From Bacillota bacterium (GTDB lineage Bacteria; Bacillota; Desulfitobacteriia; Desulfitobacteriales; Desulfitobacteriaceae): DNA of 8,928 bases. The notes beneath the pieces were generated by a model. The model saw only the letters and a program-made list of their open reading frames with translations. It did not search any database and had not been told where the DNA came from. Position 1 is the stretch's first letter; each line of letters opens with the position of its first letter. Made by a program: the position numbers and the translations under genes. Positions 5,323 through 8,928 of this stretch are shown here, piece after piece. Location of the stretch: contig JAJZSC010000096.1 in the NCBI GenBank assembly GCA_021849995.1, positions 1-8,928 on the forward strand, in the 5' to 3' direction.

Positions 5323-6447
5323 GTGATAGTTGGGGTTCCTAAGGAGATTAAAAATAATGAAAACCGAGTGGCGCTTACTCCGGCAGGAGTTAAAGCTTTT
5401 ACCGAAACTAATAATCAAGTAATTATAGAAAACAATGCTGGACTGGGAAGCGGAATTACAAACGAGGAATACATGGCAGCTGGTGCCATCATAGCAAACA
5501 GTGCTGCAGAAGTTTTTGACAGAGCTCAAATGATTATGAAAGTAAAAGAGCCTCAGGCGAAAGAGTATGATCTCTTTCGTGAAGGTCAGATTCTCTTTAC
5601 TTATTTGCATTTGGCTCCTGAACCAGAACTAACAGTTGCTCTGCTGAAGAAAAAAGTAGCCGGTATTGCTTATGAAACTATCCAGCTTGACAATGGCGCA
5701 TTACCCTTACTTACGCCAATGAGTGAAGTAGCCGGACGTATGTCAGTTCAGATCGGAGCGCATTATTTGGAAAAACATGCAGGCGGTAAAGGTATGCTCT
5801 TGGGAGGTGTACCTGGTGTACCACCTGCCGAGGTTGTTATTGTCGGTGGGGGAGTCGTAGGGACTAATGCAGCGAAAATGGCTCTAGGAATGGGTGCACA
5901 TGTAACAATTCTTGATAAGAATGCAGACAGGTTACGCTACTTGGATGATGTATTTGGCGGCAGGCTGACCACTTTGATGTCCAATAGTTATAATATTGCT
6001 CAATCCGTACGAAAAGCAGACCTCTTGATCGGGGCAGTACTTGTCCCAGGTGCCAAAGCTCCGCGCCTGGTTACGGAAGATATGGTCCAGACAATGGAGC
6101 AGGGGTCGGTAATCGTTGATGTAGCTATCGATCAAGGTGGTTCAATTGCAACCATTGACAGGGTGACAACCCATGACAATCCTGTTTACGAGAAATACGG
6201 TGTCGTTCACTATTCGGTAGCCAATATGCCGGGGGCAGTCGCCAGAACTTCTACTTATGCCTTAACAAATGCAACTTTGCCCTATGCGCTGGAATTAGCT
6301 AATAAGGGATTTGTGGGAGCAATTAAAGAGAGTAGGCCCTTGGCACGTGGCCTGAACTTATTTGAAGGGCATGTAATCTATCCCGCAGTGGCCGAAGCCC
6401 TTAAGCTTGCTTATGTTCCGTTGGAGCAAGTGATATGTGAATTGTAG
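5323..6447 (+). CDS. ald: Alanine dehydrogenase
   Basis: This enzyme catalyses L-alanine + NAD+ + H2O = pyruvate + NH4+ + NADH (EC 1.4.1.1) in the cytoplasm. The 374 residues match the usual length, and the key residues fall at the standard numbers: Arg15, Lys75 (MKVKEP), His96 (YLHLAPE), the nucleotide-binding loop GGGVVG at 175-180 with Asp198, and Asp270 (VDVAIDQGG). It is the first gene of the sigma-54 unit and ends in TAG, 16 bases before the favoured start of the aminotransferase gene; a TGA follows two codons after the TAG. Next to an aminotransferase, its likely job is to oxidise the alanine formed by transamination and so recycle the pyruvate acceptor, as in anaerobic taurine and omega-amino acid degradation. 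Identity is very secure; the coupling is inference. Confidence 0.97.
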   Translation: MIVGVPKEIKNNENRVALTPAGVKAFTETNNQVIIENNAGLGSGITNEEYMAAGAIIANSAAEVFDRAQMIMKVKEPQAKEYDLFREGQILFTYLHLAPEPELTVALLKKKVAGIAYETIQLDNGALPLLTPMSEVAGRMSVQIGAHYLEKHAGGKGMLLGGVPGVPPAEVVIVGGGVVGTNAAKMALGMGAHVTILDKNADRLRYLDDVFGGRLTTLMSNSYNIAQSVRKADLLIGAVLVPGAKAPRLVTEDMVQTMEQGSVIVDVAIDQGGSIATIDRVTTHDNPVYEKYGVVHYSVANMPGAVARTSTYALTNATLPYALELANKGFVGAIKESRPLARGLNLFEGHVIYPAVAEALKLAYVPLEQVICEL

Positions 6448-6463
6448 AGGGGATGATTTTTCT

Positions 6464-7831
6464 GTGACATATTCAGAAACTCAGATTGAACAGATGAAAA
6501 AAGATGACCTGCAGTACTTCCTTCATCCAACTAGCTCAATTCTCGATATGGAAGCTTGGGGTGGACCGAGAATAATTGCAGAGGGTAACGGTATCAGGGT
6601 CAAGAGTGTAGAGGGTAAAAGTTACATCGATTGCGGTGCAGGCCTTTGGCTAAATAATGTAGGATTTGGACGAACGGAGCTTGCTGATGCTGCCAAAGAG
6701 CAGATGGAAAAGCTTTCATATTTTCAGTGTTTTAACGGTTACTCTCATCCCTTAGTGATTGAACTAGCCAAAAAGGTTTCCGCGATGGCACCGGTCGATG
6801 AGGCTAGAATTTTCTTTACCAGTGGTGGTTCTGAGTCTAATGATACTGCCTACAAGTTAGCTCGTACCTTCTGGTATCTCAACGGAAAGCCAGATAAGAA
6901 TCATATTATCGGTAGAAGCAAGGCCTATCACGGTGTTTCCTATGGCGCTGTGAGCGCCACCAGTCTGCCAGGTTTTTGGGATGGCTTTAGGCCTTTGGTG
7001 CCTAATTTCCATCATATTCCACACCCGCACTGCTATTTCTGTGCTTGGGGTAAGGAGCAGTCTAACTGCAGCCTTGAATGTGCAGATGCCTTAGAACAGA
7101 AAATTCTTGAAGTTGGTCAGGAACATGTAGCTGGTTTTACAGCTGAACCGGTAATAGGTACGGGCGGTGCAATTGTTCCTCCTGCAGGGTACTACCAAAA
7201 GATCAGAGAGATCTGTGATAAGTACGATGTTCTTTTTATTGCTGATGAGGTTATCTGCGGTTTTGGTCGCACAGGTAAAATGTTTGGAATCGAGCATTGG
7301 GGTGTTACGCCGGACATTGTGATGATGGCCAAAGGGATCACTAGCGGATACATTCCTATGGGAGCGGTGGCAATCTCAGGTGAAGTGTTTGCTCCTATCA
7401 AAAAACATGGAATATTAATGCATGGATATACCTATAGTGGTCATCCGGTTGCTTGTGCGGTTTCCCTTAAAAATCTGGAAATAGTAGAATGTGAAAACTT
7501 GGTGGAAAATACTGCAGTAATGGGAGAAATGCTAAGGGCTAAAATTAGAGAATTAGGAATTCCTTGCATAGGAGAGGTCCGAGGTCTTGGCTTGATGAAT
7601 GCTGTTCAGCTTGTTAAAGACCTTGAAAATCATACCAGGTTCGATGCCAGTGTAGGTTTTGCTAAAAAAGTCTCAAACTTGGCTTGGGAAAATGGCTTGA
7701 TTTTGAGACCTTTGATTGACGATGGTTTGCAGCTCTCTCCATCATTAGTGATTACAGAATCTGACATAGATGAGCTTGTCCAGAAACTAGCCGTCTCAAT
7801 CGAAGAGGGATATCGAGAGATTATGGGTTGA
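6464..7831 (+). CDS. Class III PLP aminotransferase (probable omega-amino acid/amine:pyruvate type)
   Basis: The 455-residue fold-type I enzyme transfers an amino group, probably to pyruvate. Seen are SGGSES (120-125) for cofactor phosphate contact, IADEVICGFGRTG with Asp261, and MMAKGITSGYIPMGA with the Schiff-base Lys290. A four-cysteine segment (HCYFCAWGKEQSNCSLEC, Cys190, 193, 202, 206) is an insertion typical of this subfamily (CYRCPFG...C...C) and may bind metal. The GTG at 6464 is favoured because AGAGGGG (6446-6452) precedes it; a GTG at 6437 overlapping ald would add nine residues. The amino donor cannot be read from sequence: 4-aminobutyrate, beta-alanine, taurine-like compounds or a demethylated betaine are all possible. 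Its place between ald and mtbB points to catabolism of the demethylated amine. Its TGA overlaps an in-frame TTG upstream of mtbB. Confidence 0.88.
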   Translation: MTYSETQIEQMKKDDLQYFLHPTSSILDMEAWGGPRIIAEGNGIRVKSVEGKSYIDCGAGLWLNNVGFGRTELADAAKEQMEKLSYFQCFNGYSHPLVIELAKKVSAMAPVDEARIFFTSGGSESNDTAYKLARTFWYLNGKPDKNHIIGRSKAYHGVSYGAVSATSLPGFWDGFRPLVPNFHHIPHPHCYFCAWGKEQSNCSLECADALEQKILEVGQEHVAGFTAEPVIGTGGAIVPPAGYYQKIREICDKYDVLFIADEVICGFGRTGKMFGIEHWGVTPDIVMMAKGITSGYIPMGAVAISGEVFAPIKKHGILMHGYTYSGHPVACAVSLKNLEIVECENLVENTAVMGEMLRAKIRELGIPCIGEVRGLGLMNAVQLVKDLENHTRFDASVGFAKKVSNLAWENGLILRPLIDDGLQLSPSLVITESDIDELVQKLAVSIEEGYREIMG

Positions 7832-7839
7832 AAAACATA

Positions 7840-7848
7840 AGAGGAGGA
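7840..7848 (+). promoter_or_regulatory. Ribosome binding site of mtbB
   Basis: AGAGGAGGA lies 9 bases before ATG 7858. An upstream in-frame TTG (7828) would place the ribosome binding site inside the gene, and the ATG at 7853 is out of frame and followed by TAA. The start at 7858 is therefore the credible one. Confidence 0.75.
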
Positions 7849-7857
7849 ACAAATGTA

Positions 7858-8928
7858 ATGACAAGATTGTTCACCCGGATGGGGGATGGTTCCGCTCTTT
7901 GGCTGACAGAGGGAGAACTCAGGGCAGATTTGGAAGCCGGGATGAAAGATGCTTCAATCAGAGGAAAAATCCCTTCGCTCACAGATGAAGAAATGAATAG
8001 TCTCTACGAGATTGTTGCAGCCCCCAATAAGATAGTTAGCGTTGAACGTGGAAACGAAGTGGTTCATAGTTTTGATGCAGGCACATTAAAATTCGGCATT
8101 CGAGGCGGTGTGCCTGTTGACCGCTTGGCCACTGTAATGGCTCATGAGAGAGCTATGTGCTCTGACACCATGGAATTGTCTCACCTCGATTACAGTTTTA
8201 AGCCTGTTAAAGCTATTGCCCATGAAGAACGTCAAATGATGGAGCAGATCCAATTAAATGCTACAATTCCAGTCCTCTACGGTGCTATGCCAAATGTCGG
8301 ACTATATACCAAGCCGGATGGTCCAATCGATAACTGGGCTGAACTTTTACCCCTGGCGAAAATAAAGGAAGCCCAAGCTGCTCAGGAAGAGGCTATGGAG
8401 CATGCAATCAAGGATATGGTCTACGTGTCAAGCATAATGTATGAAGGCGGTGCGGATGGTATCAATTTTGACTCTGTAGGAGCCTCTGGGGATGCCGATT
8501 TCCTTGCTACATTAAGGGCAATAGAGATTCTCAAAGAGAAATTTCCAGAGATGGAGATCGAAGTGGGGATGGCAGGAGAATTCATTCTCGGCATGCATGG
8601 TGAATTGAAATATGATGGAACACGCTTAGCAGGTCTGTATCCTCACCAGCAAGTAAAAATTGTTGAAAAAGCAGGGGCAACAATCTTTGGACCAGTTATC
8701 AATACCAATAGCAGTAAATCATTTCCCTGGAACTTAGCTCGTGCTGTAACCTATGTAAAAGCTTGCGCCGAAGCAGCAAGCATTCCGATTCATCCTAATG
8801 CCGGGATGGGAGTTGGAGGTATTCCACTTACCAATACCTGTCCGATGGATTGTATGTCGAGAGCATCCAAAGCCCTGGTTGAAATCGGTAAAGCGGATGG
8901 GTTGTAGATTGGCCACGGAGATACCTTC
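7858..8928 (+). CDS. mtbB: MtbB-type dimethylamine methyltransferase with in-frame amber (pyrrolysine), 3' truncated by window
   Basis: MtbB moves a methyl group from dimethylamine to a corrinoid protein, leaving monomethylamine. The protein follows the methanogen family closely: RMGDG near the start, HERAMCSDTMELSHLDYSFK (96-115), YGAMPNVGLYTKPDGP (141-156), GADGINFDSVGASGDADF (198-215), VGMAGEFILGMHGELKYDG (236-254), FGPVINTNSSKS (277-288), MGVGGIP (317-323) and RASKALVEIGKADGL (335-349). TAG at 8905-8907 is codon 350. It is followed in frame by IGHGDTF, matching the family's DGI-Pyl-IGVGD context, where pyrrolysine is reported near residue 356. The TAG is therefore read as pyrrolysine and the gene continues past the window; about 110 residues are missing. 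No PylS, PylT or PylBCD is visible here. The true substrate may be another secondary or tertiary amine, given the aminotransferase neighbour. Confidence 0.9.
8905..8907 (+). other. Probable pyrrolysine codon (UAG)
   Basis: In-frame TAG within the most conserved part of mtbB (ADGL before it, IGHGD after it). A stop here would cut the protein roughly 110 residues short and just at the catalytic residue of the family. Decoding requires amber-suppressing tRNA-Pyl and PylS from elsewhere in the genome. Confidence 0.88.

Overview
The window looks like a chromosomal stretch of an anaerobic Gram-positive bacterium of the Desulfitobacterium/Desulfosporosinus (Peptococcaceae) type. This is inferred from moderate GC content, strong GGAGG-type ribosome binding sites, a DmsC-type membrane anchor, and corrinoid-dependent methylamine methyltransferases with a pyrrolysine-type amber codon. 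The exact species cannot be read from the sequence.

Positions 1-2550 are accessory and partly decayed. The 3' end of a TnpB-like transposase gene is followed at once by a highly structured, probably non-coding RNA (427-607). An orphan dmsC follows (669-1538) with a strong terminator (1602-1634). A second structured stretch (1639-1756) shares short motifs with the first. Next is a graveyard: the N-terminal part of a PocR-domain sensor gene, a small unidentified frame, and the last 50 codons of a uroporphyrinogen-decarboxylase-family (MtaA/MtbA-like) methyltransferase, closed by a terminator (2506-2536).

Positions 2689-8928 hold two apparent transcription units for corrinoid-dependent demethylation of methylated amines, each headed by a good sigma-54 (-24/-12) promoter. 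Unit 1 (promoter 2689-2704) encodes a corrinoid protein, split here by a one-base frameshift, and a full-length MttB-superfamily methyltransferase without an internal amber codon. Unit 2 (promoter 5270-5285, preceded by three copies of a 14-bp near-palindrome at enhancer distance) encodes alanine dehydrogenase, a class III aminotransferase and an MtbB-type dimethylamine methyltransferase.

The MtbB frame meets TAG at 8905-8907 and continues on the other side with the family's conserved sequence, so this amber very probably encodes pyrrolysine; the gene runs off the window. Read together, the genes suggest stepwise removal of N-methyl groups from a methylated amine or amino acid onto the corrinoid protein. 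Transamination of the resulting amine to pyruvate would follow, with alanine dehydrogenase regenerating pyruvate and releasing ammonia. The gene identities are well supported; the joint pathway and its substrate are inference.
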